The notes under the pieces: model-generated | What the model saw: the letters and a program-made list of their open reading frames with translations, nothing else | The model's database searches: none | What the model was told of the DNA's origin: nothing | Program-made: the position numbers and the translations under genes | In this document: one piece after another, positions 1 to 13,102 of the stretch | Layout: every line of letters starts with the position of its first letter | Numbering within the stretch: the first letter of the stretch is position 1 | Assembly (NCBI GenBank): GCA_036850595.1 | Contig: CM072152.1 | Span: forward strand, 14,104,578 to 14,168,577 | Length of the DNA: 64,000 bases | Direction: 5' to 3' | Origin: Rhyacichthys aspro | Taxonomy: Eukaryota; Chordata; Actinopteri; Gobiiformes; Rhyacichthyidae

Positions 1-3000
1 TGAACACAGCAGAATAATTCCAGTGTTGGCTAACTCTTAACAAGAATATAAGCCTGTATGGAAGTTATTGTCCTGTAAACTCAAAAAAGACTCAACACCG
101 GGAAACCAAAAATGATGACACTTTAGGATTCAGTTGTAAAAATGGAAAAATAAATCTTTAACAGCCAGGGAATCATAGGAAATATTTAAACTGTTAATTA
201 AAGTTGTGTCAGGTGTGATTTAAAGGTTGTGTAGGGACACCCTTTTTGCCTGGTCCAGTGTTTGTGTTGCTTAAAGGTAAAGCAATGGCACATTTACAAT
301 GGTAATACCGGCTGCAGTAATGCCCTTTAACCCAGCAACAGTGTGAATCCCTAAACAATGACCCTGTGGCCACACACAGTGCACACTATTTTGAACCTTC
401 AACGTGACAGTAAGTAAAAGCCAGTGATATTTCTTTCCCATCTTGCTGTCTCGATGGAAAGACAAACATGTACTTATTTGCTTTTAAATAGACGCATTGT
501 ACAGAGCAAGAGTGTGTGACGTACGGGACAGCTGTGTTGGGCTAATGTCTGATGTAGAGGAACAGTGACAAGTGAAAAAGTTCCAGCGGGTGTTTAGGGG
601 CCGAGCAGCTCACTGCAGCACAGAACACATGGGGCCGAGTTCACCTTGCCTCAAGATCCCAAAGGAAAGCAAAGAGGAAAGAGAGGTGCAGCCAGGGCAA
701 GGGTAACATGCTGTGGTAGTCTGCAATGTTAGGAAACTAGCTAAAGTAGTCCAGAGATTTTAAAGCATTGTGGTCTGATGCAAATGTAAATACCACAGTA
801 TAAAGCTAGCTGCTCCTGGGGTTTAGACATTTAAAACTGGGCCAGGTAAAACAACACTATAATATTGCATGTTCCAGCCTAAAATAAATAGCCTCAAAAT
901 CATTAATATACAAAACTGTTGAGTCATGGTCCACACTACCGTTTCAGACCAACAGAACCTTCTATCTGATTTACTTTAGATACATATTCAGATGTAACTG
1001 TCCCACATGAATTTGATTTGATTGAATCCGGAAAAGTGTTGCTTTAAAGAATTGAAAATGGTTAAAGTAACACAATGCACCTACAATTGAACAGTTTCTT
1101 AACATGAAACAGGCAGAGTGTGCCTTTCTTTGACTCCAATGATGGGGCACTTCATGCACAAACATATGACTCTCATCATAGAGTTACAGGAAATGTCAAA
1201 TGTCCTCAAAGGTCAAAGTCACTCTGTAGTTAATTCGTCATAACTGGGAAACTCACAGTGTGTTTGTGGTGAAATTTATGTTTCAGTGACTTTCTTTGAT
1301 CTTGTTTTACAGAATAATAAGATGCTTTAATGTGGAAAGTAGCATACATTCAGTCTTAAGTGTTTTACCAAGAATCAACTCTGACTGTATGATGATGTTT
1401 ACTGATAGAACATGAGTCTATTATTCTCCACGTGGCTCTGAGGAGAACCACTGTAATGTGTCGCACTGCAGTTTACTGGTCCATTAGCAGCTCAGCGTGC
1501 ATGAAACGACATATCCTGTGCTGCAGCTCTGAAACCCATTTTGTTATTTCACTGGTCACATCTAAAATGGAAGATGGTCCATTTTTTTCCTAACCCATCT
1601 GACAACGTTTATTGATAACGGGGAATATTTGTTCTAAGCAGGTTTCAAAGGAATGTCAGTGAACGTAGTCCAGTGAAAGACCACGCCAGACCCAATGTCT
1701 CATCAAAACGATTCAGGGACAATGATAAATCACAGTAAAAAGAGGAAGGGTTGCAGGGGATAGAGCGAGTTGTGAATTAGCAACACCCCGGTGCTGCTGC
1801 TGGCTTAACTATTGCATGTGTACATCATTGAAAGGTTACCATGAATAGTAGTGACAGTTGTGCCTACTAGGCTCTGACTGGCATGCTTTACTCATAGCAC
1901 TGGCAGAAGGAGGCAAGGGGGGATAAATAAAGAGCAAGTAGGAGAGACAAGAACAAGTGGAACAGACAGAAGAGGTTAGAAGGAGATGCAGACAAGAGGA
2001 GGTGAAAACAAGCAGGAGGAATAAAGAGAAAAGCTTGTAAAAGGAAGGTTAGTGACCGAGGGGTTAAAGTGGAGACCTTGAATGAACACATAGCGTGCTG
2101 CTTGTTCATTAGTCCTGGAGTTATGGCTCACGTCACGGGGCCATTTAGTGCATGGGGATAAACAGTTTGTCATACGGCAAGATGACATTCAAGTGTGATG
2201 AATAACTTTCACAGCAATTTCGTTTATATTTAGTAATTAGTAAGTGTTTTGTTTTTTGTTTTTTATTTTTACAACATGCAGTGTGAGTCATTAAGTTCAA
2301 TTCAATTCAATTCATTCTGATAATGGTTATGCAGTACCTGGAGTGTTTTGTTGAGCGCACACTAGCTACTTCTGCAGAAAGTCAGCTCAGTTTGTTGTAA
2401 AAAAGATCAATGCATGTGAAGCAAATGTTGAAACATGAATGGTTAAAACAAATTTGTATTATAACGTTGTGTTTTTTGGACTTTCAGATAAAATAGATAA
2501 ATAACTTGTTTGCTTGGGAACTTAGCTTTTGTTGTCTCTCTTGAGACTTTAATGATCTTTGACCCACTCTATGAAACCATTAAGAGCCAGGTTCAGGTCC
2601 TGTGTTCCTCGTTTGACATTAGATCAATTTTTCATTTTTTAGTGACTGAAATCCTCTGACTTCAGATTGAGGATTGCTTTTTGTCATGAATGATTTTTAA
2701 CTACAGAATGATCAAAAATCAATGGTCCTGCTCAGTGTTGTTGTAAATAAAAATGCATGTTCACTCATTAACTATTGGCTTTTGAGTAGGAAGAAACCAA
2801 ATGACCACAGTGACTAACGGATGCCTCCTTTTATTAGGACTGTGCAGAAAACGTTGAAATAAGTCACACGACATCACACTAGGCCTGAAGGCATTTTCTG
2901 AGCAGCAGCAGCAGCACACAGTTAACCACCCATTGTTACATCCAGGAAATTTGAAGTGGATGTACAGAAGCAGAAGAAGAAAGTGTGGTCAGCACCATTT

Positions 3001-5473
3001 GCATTTTGTCTTTCTTTTTCCCAGCTGCATCCGGACATATGTGACGGCTAAAGAATAGCCTCGGGACAGGGATTACAATAGCCGTGTCACACTGTTGCTG
3101 CCATGTCGGGTAAAGTCATCACAGCATAGAAATAGAAATGTGAATACGTGCCCTTGTGCTGTCTTGACTAAGGCCAGTTAATTAGTTTTTCCATATATGC
3201 TGGATTACAATAAGAGTCTTTTCAGTAGAGCTGTGATTTAAATGCTAGTTTTAAAGGCTCCAGGCTAATCAATAAAGTGCAACAACCACAGAAGACAGGC
3301 CTATACTTGAAAATAATAATAATGAGGTTTTATTAATGCATTCCTTTGAAAGCTAGAGGCCTAGTCTAGCCATAATAATGTCCCATTGTAAATCACACAG
3401 CAATTAACCTCAGAAGAAGAGTGGTCACAGAGTCACTTTAAGGTAAGTATTCTGTGGAACAAGGTTTACCACTGGCAGTCGTCAAAAATGGATCACCTTT
3501 AAATTGAGGACAAGCCTACACACATGATACATAACAAGATGAAGAGTAAAGGAATAAAAGAAAAAAATACAATGAGAGGTATACCCTTAATTGAGGAGAA
3601 AAGAATGCACCACATGTTCACAGTCTAAAGGAGCTTTTCATGAAACTGCACTCAGAAGACTGGAGCGACACTTCACATGAACAAGAACAAAATGGATAAA
3701 AAGCCCCGAGGCATTGAATTAGGACTGAATTAACCTCTGTCCTTCTTCCCATGTTACTTTTATGCAGCTGCTCATAGCATAGTAAACCAAATAATCCACT
3801 CATCATCACAGAGCACATCATTATACATTAATAGCCCATCCATGCTCACACACCATTAAACATAGGGAATTTAGGTAATGGGCTATGGCACCATTTGTAG
3901 ATCTGTGCATCCTCTGCATCTCAGGGGCTGGTAATGCCAGAGACACAGTGAGGACTGGAGCAGTGAACTATGCATGTAGTTTTTAATGATAGCATGACAG
4001 TTAGGCAGTTTGTAAAATGACTAATAACCTTCATTATTTTGATTTGATGGTGGTAGGTGATTCGTGATGTGACAGGACAATGCTAATGCAGCAAAACTAG
4101 CCCATGTGATTCACCGTCAGACGACACAGGATCAAACTGAAGGAGACATAGAGAAGGGAAAGAGTGAGATGGATGCTGGGCTGAGGGAGAAAGGGGGAGG
4201 GAAGAGCAAAACGAAGAGACCGATTATGTGTAACGCCAACTTCCAGAGCAGGATATCTTTCTAGGGCTTTGATGCTGCGTTTCACTTGCACATGTGCTCT
4301 CCAGCTCACCGAGCTGAGGCCTGGGGCACCTCAGGTGCTTTGCTGCTGTTAAAATTCAGCAACTGGAGTTAACGTGATTTATGGATAGATGGAAAAAACA
4401 TGCAAATTTAATATTAGACTGAGTAAAGAGTAAAAACATGGTTTTAATGACTGCTTGGTGCTAATGGCACAGCATGTCAGTCACTTTTAGTTCTCATGCA
4501 ACTTAATAATCAATCGAGAAACAGCATCTGTCAAAAAGCATCAAGCTTTTTGTATAAATGTTATTTTTCATAAACACAAGCAGATTCAAGACTTATTTAT
4601 TTCAAGTAATATAGAGATATATATTACCATATAGGCATACCAAGAAATGACAAAATATAATGCTATGGGAGATGCCACACAAAAGGCACCCAAATGTTTG
4701 GTGTTGTTGTTTTGGCCACATTGTAAAAATAGCTGCAGGATTCTCCAGCATTTTTAAATCACAAACTAAGCTAAACTAGGCTGGGCCATCCATCTTCACG
4801 TCCTCAAGTCCCCTCTCTCCACTCTCCAAACAGACCTCCTCCATCTTGTCTTTTTGCAGATGGACACATTATTTACACTTCAAGCAGAAAGAAACTGACT
4901 GCATTATATGCCTTGTGTTTACTTTTCAAAAAAAACAAAATATGTAGTCCTACACAGTGGAGGCTGGGAATAAGAAAAATTAAGGGATGCACTGTTGTAG
5001 TTCTGGTGTGGCAGATTCTTTCAGAATCAGTTCCTCCGTTTTTTACCTTTACTAATCTGTCTGCTGCTGTTTCTCCTGAATACCGTTTTACATTTTCACA
5101 GTTTGATCACTCTCTTTTTCTTTTCGAGTAAATGAAGAATGGTAGTTTTGAAGAAACAAAGACCCAAATTTCCACAATTTTTCTGATTGGCCAGGGCACA
5201 GCTCTTGGCGCATTTCACCATCATTTGAAGAAGCCAATTAGAAACCAGCCTCAGGTCATCTGTTTGTCAAAAGTAAGTCTGTTCCATTTGCATCCATTAG
5301 ATCTGTGCTCACAACCAGGAAGTGTATCTCTTACAACAGATGAAACATTTAAATGTATTAATATAAAACTGAGAGGCTTCCACCAGGTGCATATATCTAT
5401 TGGTATTATTTAATTTGTTTAAGTGGGTCATGCTACTCCCTTGCATTCCTTAATCCTGACGAGGCACCTCTCC

Positions 5474-5488
5474 AGCGCCCCCTACTGA
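5474..5488 (-). promoter_or_regulatory. CTCF-like motif (14 of 15 consensus positions)
   Basis: AGCGCCCCCTACTGA fits the reverse complement of the CTCF core consensus CCASYAGRKGGCRSY except the last base. Sequence match only; such motifs also occur by chance and in repeats. Confidence 0.3.
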
Positions 5489-6715
5489 CCAGCTGCCACT
5501 GGTCCAACACCTGGCAAATTTGTGGATTAACTCATCAAACAAGAGTTAGTGTTAGTTTGAGTATTGAAGAACAGATCGGAGCCGGCTTTATCAGATGTAA
5601 ACACATCTTATACAAATCTAACATTAGAGCAGATTGTTATCAGACTGCCAGATGCTTCAGGGGCACATTCTCCTTGATATGAATTTGATTTCACACTTGA
5701 TTCAAAGAAATTGAGGGAGATATGAATAGTGTGGAAGGAAAGGAGTAAAAAAGAGATGACAGAAACAGGAGGAATAATGGAGTAAAGAATAATCACTTCA
5801 GCAGTTTATGCTCCTCAAGCCTGACAGACATTAAGAGTTTAGCATCTGGGGTTCTGAGGTTCATTTTTGTTGCTGTTTATTTTTATGCAAATATGAATAA
5901 TAATAATAATGTGTTCCCATTTAGACTAAACCATTATCCTTTTCATAAGTTTAACCATTATCATTGTGTTGTAATCGACATACCATTATTCACCTGGGGC
6001 ACATTATGTCCTCTGGTAATGTAGATATACTTACAACATGAAATTTATGAAGTTAACACATGCACACCTTACATAAACTACACGCTAGCCCCAGACGGAT
6101 GTCACCCTCAGGAATGACTTCATTTATTTTCTTTGCTGCTGGCGTTGTGCTGTGACCTTTCATAGCATTAGGTGTAGAACGCTGGGACTGAGTGGCAGGA
6201 GGACTGACTCACTGAGAGGTGTTGGAGCCTGCAGCTAAAGTCATCAATATGCGTGCTTTAAGACTCTATGTGCATGGACACTTGTGTTTTAATGTTTGCC
6301 AATGGTGGTGTTAGCATTTGGTGAACTGTCCTCTTGAGAGTGCCTGTCTTGGGAGCTGGAATAGTGTTCTATTGGCTGATCTGATATTACAGTGAGAAAG
6401 GAGTTTAACACCAAACACTGAGTGCTTTTTTAAAGCCACACTTAAAGGGCCATTATCATGGCGTGTGCAGTTTCTAACTGAATTGACAATGCAATCCTTG
6501 TGTTGCTAGATAACAGTGTTAGAGATTGGGCTGTTTCTCACATTTAGAGACTTTGTGTTCCTATAGAAGGCGCACAGATGCTTCAGAGGTCAAATTACTC
6601 TGTTAACCTCAATTACCCTGTTCTTTACAACAAGGGCTAGAGGTCACAGCCATGATGAGGAGGTTCATTTTAGCATAGCCAGGGGTGTTTTAGAAATGAT
6701 ACCCTCTCCCTCCTG

Positions 6716-6735
6716 CTCTCTCTCTCTCTCTCTCT
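6716..6735. repeat. (CT)10 microsatellite
   Basis: Ten uninterrupted CT units, read directly. Confidence 0.95.
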
Positions 6736-7244
6736 ATGATTTGCTCTTTCTCTGTGTTTGTACCGTCATAAGACCGGGTGATCAAAGAAAGCCCAATAAT
6801 CAATACAACTGCTGATTAGTTGTGTTTGCACATAATTTGAGCTGTTGATGACTGGGTGCATTTATACTTCAAGTCCTTCTGTTCAAATTCTGATTTATTC
6901 TCAGAAAAAATGTTTGAGTGTCAGAGAGACTTCTGTCATCAAGTAATTTAATCCCAACAGCCCCCATCTGTACAACTGCATGACACTGCCACAAGCCCTG
7001 CCTCCCTGTTTTTACCAATAAAACTCAAACTAACAGTCAAATGTGACAAGAAACTTTGTTTTTGTTTAGATTTTGTCTCTGACAAAGTCATTTTTTTGTA
7101 AATGATATCACTACAGCAATTTTTGATTAACCTTAGTCCGAAATTTGAAGGGCGCATGACGTTTTATGGCTCCACTCTAGCTGTGACTGGCTCAGAATGA
7201 CACCCCTGGCATACTTCAAGAAAAATATAGTTACATAAATAGGT

Positions 7245-7549
7245 AAATTCCTTCACTTTTTCTTATTATTTTATTTGATTTCTTCACACTTAAATATCTT
7301 TTCTTGTTTTTCTTTTTTTAATGAAAACTTTGATTGGTTTGATGAAAAAAAAACAAACTGAGTTGCAGATGTTAATATCTGTAGAGGATTAAAGGTTGTC
7401 ATTCCAGCAAAATGGGCTCAATTTCTGTCATTTTTGAGTCATTTAATATTTATGTTTCAACTGCCAGTTGATAATCACTGCACCATGGTTCTCTTTAAAC
7501 ATTTGTACAGGTATCTCACTACTGGACTTAACTGAACCTGGTTCAAGTT
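7245..7549 (-). repeat. Dispersed repeat, copy A (matches 33031-33326 in opposite orientation)
   Basis: The minus strand here and the plus strand at 33031-33326 share long blocks: TTAAGTCCAGTAGTGAGATA, AGAGAACCATGGTG, CAGTGATTATCAACTGGCAG, TTGAAACATAAATATTAAAT, GAAAAACAAGAAAA and AAGAAAAAGTGAAGG, in the same order. It is an old interspersed repeat; the block CAGTGATTATCAACTGG looks like a hAT terminus, and a similar block (CAGTGATCATCAACTGGTGG on the minus strand) lies at about 7655-7674. Family not assigned. Confidence 0.8.
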
Positions 7550-7775
7550 ACAGCTAAATACTAAATGAGCAGCTAAATGAGCTCAATTTTAATTGTCAAT
7601 TGTCTCGAGTTAATAGCTTTATTTTTGTTTCAATTGATTATGTGCTTGGGGCCACCAGTTGATGATCACTGGTATAATGAATTCCAACATTTATTTGGTA
7701 ACACTTAAGATTATGGCCCGGTACTTCACTGTTACTTATGGTGTATTTACAGTGTTAGTTCTCTAGGACATAAAT

Positions 7776-8035
7776 TGTAATTAAGGGGTATAGCCTGTAA
7801 TTAAGGGGTACAGAGTGTAATAAGGGGGTACAGATTGTAATGAGGGGTTACAGAGTGTAATTAAGGGGTAGAGAATGTAATTAAGGGGTATAGTGTGTAA
7901 TTAAGGGGTATAGACTGTAATTAAAGGGTAGAGAGTGTAATTAAGGGGTATAGTGTGTAATTAAGGGGTATAGAGTGTAATTAAGGGATACAAACTGTAA
8001 TTGAGGGGTACAGCATGTAATTAAGGGGTATTGAG
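7776..8035 (+). repeat. 20-bp tandem repeat, about 13 copies
   Basis: Unit TGTAATTAAGGGGTATAGAG with small changes, period exactly 20. It sits in the left arm of the foldback element. Confidence 0.95.
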
Positions 8036-8365
8036 TGGGACTTAGGTAGAGAGTGTAATCTTTTTTTATATCTCAGAAACTCAGAAAACATTTTTTCTTG
8101 TTGTTTTGGGCAACTCGAATTTTTTTTTTTTTTGTGGGCAACTCAATTTTTTTTTCAGGGGTAAATATATGTTTTTTTTAGTCAAAAAATTTTTTTTTTT
8201 AAGGGGCAACTCAAAAAAAAAATTCATAGGCGTAATTAGGCCTAAGTCCTTCTTAAAGTACCAGTACTATGGTGAAAGTCCTGCTTTAGAATACGGCCTG
8301 GATGTTCAGTTAATTAACCCTTATTTAAGGGGGACTAAGGCCGTAATTACACCTAAGTCCAACTC

Positions 8366-8463
8366 TCTACCCCTTAATTACACTCTGTACCCTTTAATTA
8401 CACACTATACCCCTTAGTTACATTCTCTACCCCTTAATTACAGGCTATACCCCTTAATTACAA
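8366..8463 (-). repeat. Same 20-bp tandem repeat, inverted, about 5 copies
   Basis: Unit TACCCCTTAATTACACTCTG, the reverse complement of the left-arm unit. Lies in the right arm of the 890-bp element, so the satellite itself forms part of the inverted repeat. Confidence 0.92.
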
Positions 8464-8594
8464 TTTGTGTCCTAGACAACTTACGCTATAATTACACCGT
8501 AAGTAACCGGGAAGTACTAGAGAACTAACGCTGTAAATACACCATATGTAACCGGGAAGTACCAGGCCGTAATCTAAAGTGTTACCATTTATTT

Positions 8595-10345
8595 CACTCT
8601 GACCAACAGCCTAAAAACAAACTGACAGATACAGACAACAGAGGCCACATTAAGCTTGTTATTTAGATAACAAACGTCACTTCCTCCTAACTGAAACTAA
8701 CAGTGACCTGCTCTTCATAGATCAGTGTGATGATTTAGTTCGCTGTAAGTTATGTAAGTCTGGACTGAAATAATGGGCCATGTGAAGCTAATCTTTATCA
8801 AGTTTTAGGCCCATTCAGATTCAGGAAAGTTAGTCATGCCGTTACTCTCAGTTACATAGTCTATATATAATGCATTATGTGTGTGTTCCATTATTCATGA
8901 GTGGATCATCATATCAACCCTGCAGTAGACATGTTACACATAACTATATGCAGTTATGAGAACATTGTGGTGGTGGCTGATGGGGGTGGGCAGTCGTGTC
9001 ATTACTGATCTCGAGAGGGACCCTTGGCCCTCGCACTGAGCCACTGAAGCAGTCAACATTAGTTGACAGAGAAAGTGGACCAGTTGTCAGTGTCTGGTTC
9101 CCTGAATGGTGACATGACCTACTAACACCAAGTGGATGGAACACAATGGGGGCAGGGTCCACTGGTGGATGCATGGCCAGAATGAAGGGCCAACACTTCC
9201 TCTATGAATATGTGTGGCCAATCCAAGCAGCAGAGTAAATACACTGTTGGATTTAGTTGTTCATTTGGCATTGGGGCATCAGTGTGTGTGTAATATGTCA
9301 CCTGCACTGCACTAAAAGAGTTTTCCAAGGTCAGGCATAAATCAACAGAAATTACACAGCTGTCAGAACCTATTAGTGCATAACCGTGCAGCACAAGAGT
9401 GGACTGAGCTGAATCAAAGCGCACAATACTCAATAATGGCACCTACATGCTATAATGATTCACAATCACTCCAAAGCTTCATTCTTTTTATTGTATTGGA
9501 TTGGATTGTATTCTCTACCTAATACTTGACTGTTTGCCATATTTATGATCTAAATGCACTGTTCATTCTGTTCCACTGCATGGTTTAAGGCAGAAAATTG
9601 GATAAAAACATACAATAGCTATAGAAAGTATTCACTCCCTCTTTTCTAACAAATTAATTTGGCTTTTGTTTAAAAAAAAGACTTGGATGCTTTAACAGAT
9701 TTCATTCTTTCCTGAAAAAAAATAAATTAATGTAAAAAAAAAAGGAAAAAAAAGTAAAATCTGGCCACCATTCTCACATTTGCAGAATGTTAATATTGTG
9801 ATGACTCATTAAATGATGAATTCAGTCAGAGAGAAAGAAGGAAATTGCAATATAACAATGGGTCATAGAGCGAGTCATTTCTTTCTGGGAATATGTCGGT
9901 GTCGCATTAACTCTATAGAAGCTGGTTTGATTGTTCTGGATTTAAAGCTATTTCGATCAAATTTCAAAACCAAGAGCAATTTTGACTTAGTGTTGCTCAA
10001 AAGCTTTTTCTCAATATTACAGTGACGGGGAACAATTTTCAACCAGGCATGAATAAAAGTCAAAGCTCTCTAAAACACGCTCAGTCATGCTCCTTACGAC
10101 CCGGCTCTTTCTGAACGTCAGAGGCAGCTGTATCTGACCTTTAGCAGCATTCACCTTTTTCACACATTTCACACTTATTCATCCATGTCGGCAATGCATA
10201 CGTGAAATCTCTGGGTTTTCTTACTGTAATTCATATTAAGCTTTAAATGTGTGAAGACAAGAAGAAAAACAAACATTATGGTAAAGATAAAGCATGTACT
10301 GACCATGTATTTGCCCACAATTACAAATACTGTGGTCGTCTAATA
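8595..10345. other. Gene-free stretch between two transposons
   Basis: No exon or RNA gene recognised. 9600-9790 is A/T-rich with several A-runs and begins CTATAGAAAGTATTCACTCC, a motif common at fish transposon ends, but I could not define an element. Confidence 0.5.
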
Positions 10346-11878
10346 CAGAGGATCTCAAACTCTGGTACGGGTACCACTGGTGGTACTTTGGCTCTCTGTG
10401 GTGGCCCTTGACAATCTCTGATGACTATAAAATGTAGAACTATTGATTCCTGCTACAGATTTTCTATAATGCACTTTATTTTACCACTAAATGTTTAGAC
10501 TCTTAAAATGTGGTGGGATTCAACATTTCAAAGAAGCAAAGTTAAAAAAAAAGAAATCTCAATACATTCATATAGGCAGATTAGATTAGATTAGATTCAA
10601 CTTTACTGCCATTACACATGTACAAGTACAAGGCAACGAAATGCAGTTTAGCATCTAGTGCAAACAACATTAAGTGCAGAATATACAGTATGAACAGTAT
10701 ATACAATAAATATGAGTGAATGGACATGACTACCGTATTTTACGGACTATAGAGCGCACCTAAATATAAGCCGCACCCACTAAAATTTAAAAGAAATATA
10801 TATTTTGTCACATATAAACCGCACCGGACTATAAGCCGCCGATACCCAGGCTGAGAAATAAGATATTTACATAGAAAGATTTTGTACCATAAGTGTTTAT
10901 TCATATACCTGAACTCATTGTTTCCGAACAGTGCCTGTAACAAGGCAGTAACAGTGCTGATCAAACAAAACAGAAAAGTCATTGATGGTTTTATTCATCT
11001 TCCTCCTGTGCACTAAAACCAAGTTGCTTTATTTTTCTTCCTCCTGCGTACTGAAACCACTGAACACCAAACCACTGTCACTTTTTCTTCCTGCGCACTG
11101 TTAAAGCGCAACTGCGCCACTATTAAAGTCGCTTCATTGTCCCGTGCACTGAAACCACAAGTCACTATTCATCTTCCTCCTGAGCATTGAAACTACTGAA
11201 CACCAAACCACTGTCACTTCATTTGTTTTCCATTATGAGGGGGTGAGGGTGTAAAAATATTACCGTATTTTGCTGTTGTGCGTCTTGGGTTGCATGTGCT
11301 AAGAATAAAAACTGGTGCTTTCTTGTTTGTACTGACTACCGCTGCCTCGTTTGTCTCGTTTTTGCACTTCCTGCTAGAGCGCCCCCCTGAGGGCTGAAGA
11401 AAAATTCATAGAAAAGCCGCATCTCTGTATAAGCCGCATGGTTCAAAGCGTGGGAAAAAAGTAGCGGCTTATAGTCCGGAAAATACGGTATGTACATTAC
11501 AGGTGGGTATTTACAGTTAGACTATACAGTATGTACAGTATAGCAGTTACTATTATGTACAGGTGGATGAACCTATGATGTATGTACAGTCAAAGGAGGG
11601 ACATAATTTACATATTGTTGTACACATTATATACAGCATGGAGTCAGTAGTGCAATGGGTGGAGAAATAGTGCAGGGGGAAGATAAACAGTAAACTACAT
11701 AAGTTAACAGTGCAATGGAAAGACTGGTGCAAAGAGTCCAGTGTGCATTTATGTAACAGTGCAATGTTCTGTTTGTAAAGTGAGTGCAGTGACTAGAGCA
11801 GTTCAGTGGTGCGGTCACAGTTAGGTATGTGTTCATATAAAACTTCAAATATTTATGTTTATAGTTTGAGAACCACTG
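10346..11878. mobile_element. hAT-type element (outer shell of a nested insertion)
   Basis: Left end CAGAGGATCTCAAACTCTGG and the reverse complement of the right end, CAGTGGTTCTCAAACTATAA, match at 14 of the first 16 positions; CAGTGGTTCTCAAACT is a classical hAT (Charlie-like) terminus. No convincing 8-bp target duplication remains. The span includes the 760-bp insertion at 10731-11490 and a tract at 10580-10730 plus 11491-11830 that reads as one interrupted repeat (starting with GATTAGATTAGATT and AACTTTACTGCCATTACACA). Confidence 0.65.
10731..11490. mobile_element. TA-flanked terminal-inverted-repeat element, non-autonomous (760 bp)
   Basis: Left TACCGTATTTTACGGACTAT and reverse complement of the right end TACCGTATTTTCCGGACTAT differ at one of 20 bases. 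Subterminal ATAAGCCGC motifs recur near both ends. Outer TA could be a target duplication or part of the repeat. Inside, TGAACACCAAACCACTGTCA occurs twice (11061 and 11197, 136 bp apart). It carries no transposase frame. The family is not assigned. Confidence 0.85.
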
Positions 11879-12546
11879 ATGTAAAGTCACCAAAGTGTTT
11901 GTGAGTTGCGTTGAATGTCAGAACTGGCTTCTCTTCTTTGGATTGTCACGATTCCCAGGTTTTTTCTATCCCTTTCTGGACATTTGAACCACATTTCCGT
12001 TGTAATGTTGATGTGATTAATCTCAAACATAGACATCACACTGACAGCAAAGGAACAGTGGTCTGTATTCTTCCCTTTTACCTTGTGACCCCAAACTTTC
12101 CCTTCATCTTTGCTGCAAGACACTAAATCATTTTTCCCTTTACTGCCTTCTTCTTTCATTCTTCCACCACATTACTCTCACTTCATTCTCACGCCCCGGC
12201 TCCCCCCACCTCCCACCTCCCACCCTCCACTCACGCCCCTTTCTTTTCATTTCGGAGCTCATCACGCCTTTACTTTGCTGTATTACATCTGTATTTACCA
12301 GAGGTTGTCAGCATTCATTGTGCCAAAGCAACACAGCAGATATTACACAATGGCGTGTGTCAGGTGCGGTGAGCGTGCCATCCTGCAAAAACACACACAG
12401 CCTGTCTGTATAATTATATAGAGATTCTGTTTTCTGCAGACGGGGCACGTATTATGTATCCGTAAAAGCAAATCAGTGAAGGCAGCAGGAATTAATACAC
12501 ACAGAAAGTGGGATTATTACCTGTTAGGTGCGTTAGTTTGAATTAT

Positions 12547-12561
12547 GCTGCCCCCTGCTGA
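12547..12561 (-). promoter_or_regulatory. CTCF-like motif (14 of 15 consensus positions)
   Basis: GCTGCCCCCTGCTGA fits the reverse complement of CCASYAGRKGGCRSY except the last base. Sequence match only. Confidence 0.28.
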
Positions 12562-13081
12562 AAGTATGAGGTCCTCCTTGTGAATTTATGGATAAAAGGA
12601 CGCCATTTTTTGCAAAGAGGAAATGCCTAGACGTTATCGTTTGAATTTTTGAACACTAGATGTCATTTCTGAAGCAGCGTCTTTGTCTAGACAGTCAGAA
12701 AATGGTTTATAGAAGAAGCTCAAAGTGTCCCTTGAATGTTGATCATGGTCAGTGTTGAAATCTGGGCCGCTCTGATCTTTAGGCATGCTCCTGTCTTTTG
12801 GTCACGGTGCCTTGTGTTTCTGTCTTAACTGTGTCCCCGAGCCCATGCCCCAACGACAGAGTATGCGTGAGTCATTTAATCTGTTCTGCCTTCTCTGTCA
12901 CCGCAGGCACAAATACACTGCTCTCTTCCTGCCTGCTTCCTAATCTGCTGCCTTGTGTTTTTTCATCTGTCTTATGGCATCACTATCTGGCTGCGGCTAA
13001 CACTTTCTAAATCTAAGTCTGTGTTCGTCATACTGTAGAGTTGTCATTGTTAATAAGAGGAAATATCCGTGTTCATTTGGC

Positions 13082-13102
13082 AAAAAAAAAAAAAAAAAAA
13101 AA
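13082..13102. repeat. Poly(A) run, 21 bp
   Basis: Uninterrupted A run; no target-site duplication was traced around it. Confidence 0.9.

Larger units (their letters stand above)
1..7244. other. Gene-free intergenic stretch, left flank
   Basis: I see no exon-like reading frame with splice sites and no recognisable protein on either strand. It holds a (CT)10 microsatellite at 6716-6735 and a CTCF-like motif at 5474-5488. Open frames here are short, scattered over all frames and resemble no known family. Confidence 0.6.
7697..8586. mobile_element. hAT-like foldback element with satellite arms (890 bp)
   Basis: The ends are inverted (GGTAACACTT at 7697, AAGTGTTACC at 8577-8586) and flanked by an exact 8-bp direct repeat ATTTATTT (7689-7696 and 8587-8594), as hAT-type insertions leave. 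The arms stay complementary for over 100 bp and include tandem 20-mers. The right arm has an extra ~50-bp duplication (two copies of ACTTCCCGGTTAC in gene-opposite orientation). The middle (8060-8340) is poly-T rich with three GGCAACTC motifs. No transposase frame, so non-autonomous. Confidence 0.85.

Noticed and set aside
8106..8417. 103-codon plus-strand frame across the foldback element
   Set aside because: It is poly-F/K translated from T and A runs inside a non-autonomous transposon.
7776..8463. CRISPR-like array or telomeric repeat
   Set aside because: The 20-bp unit is a contiguous tandem repeat without spacers, the host is a vertebrate, and the unit TTAAGGGG differs from the TTAGGG telomere repeat.
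9600..9790. Tc1-like or other transposon end (CTATAGAAAGTATTCACTCC)
   Set aside because: The motif is suggestive, but no inverted partner or target duplication was found.
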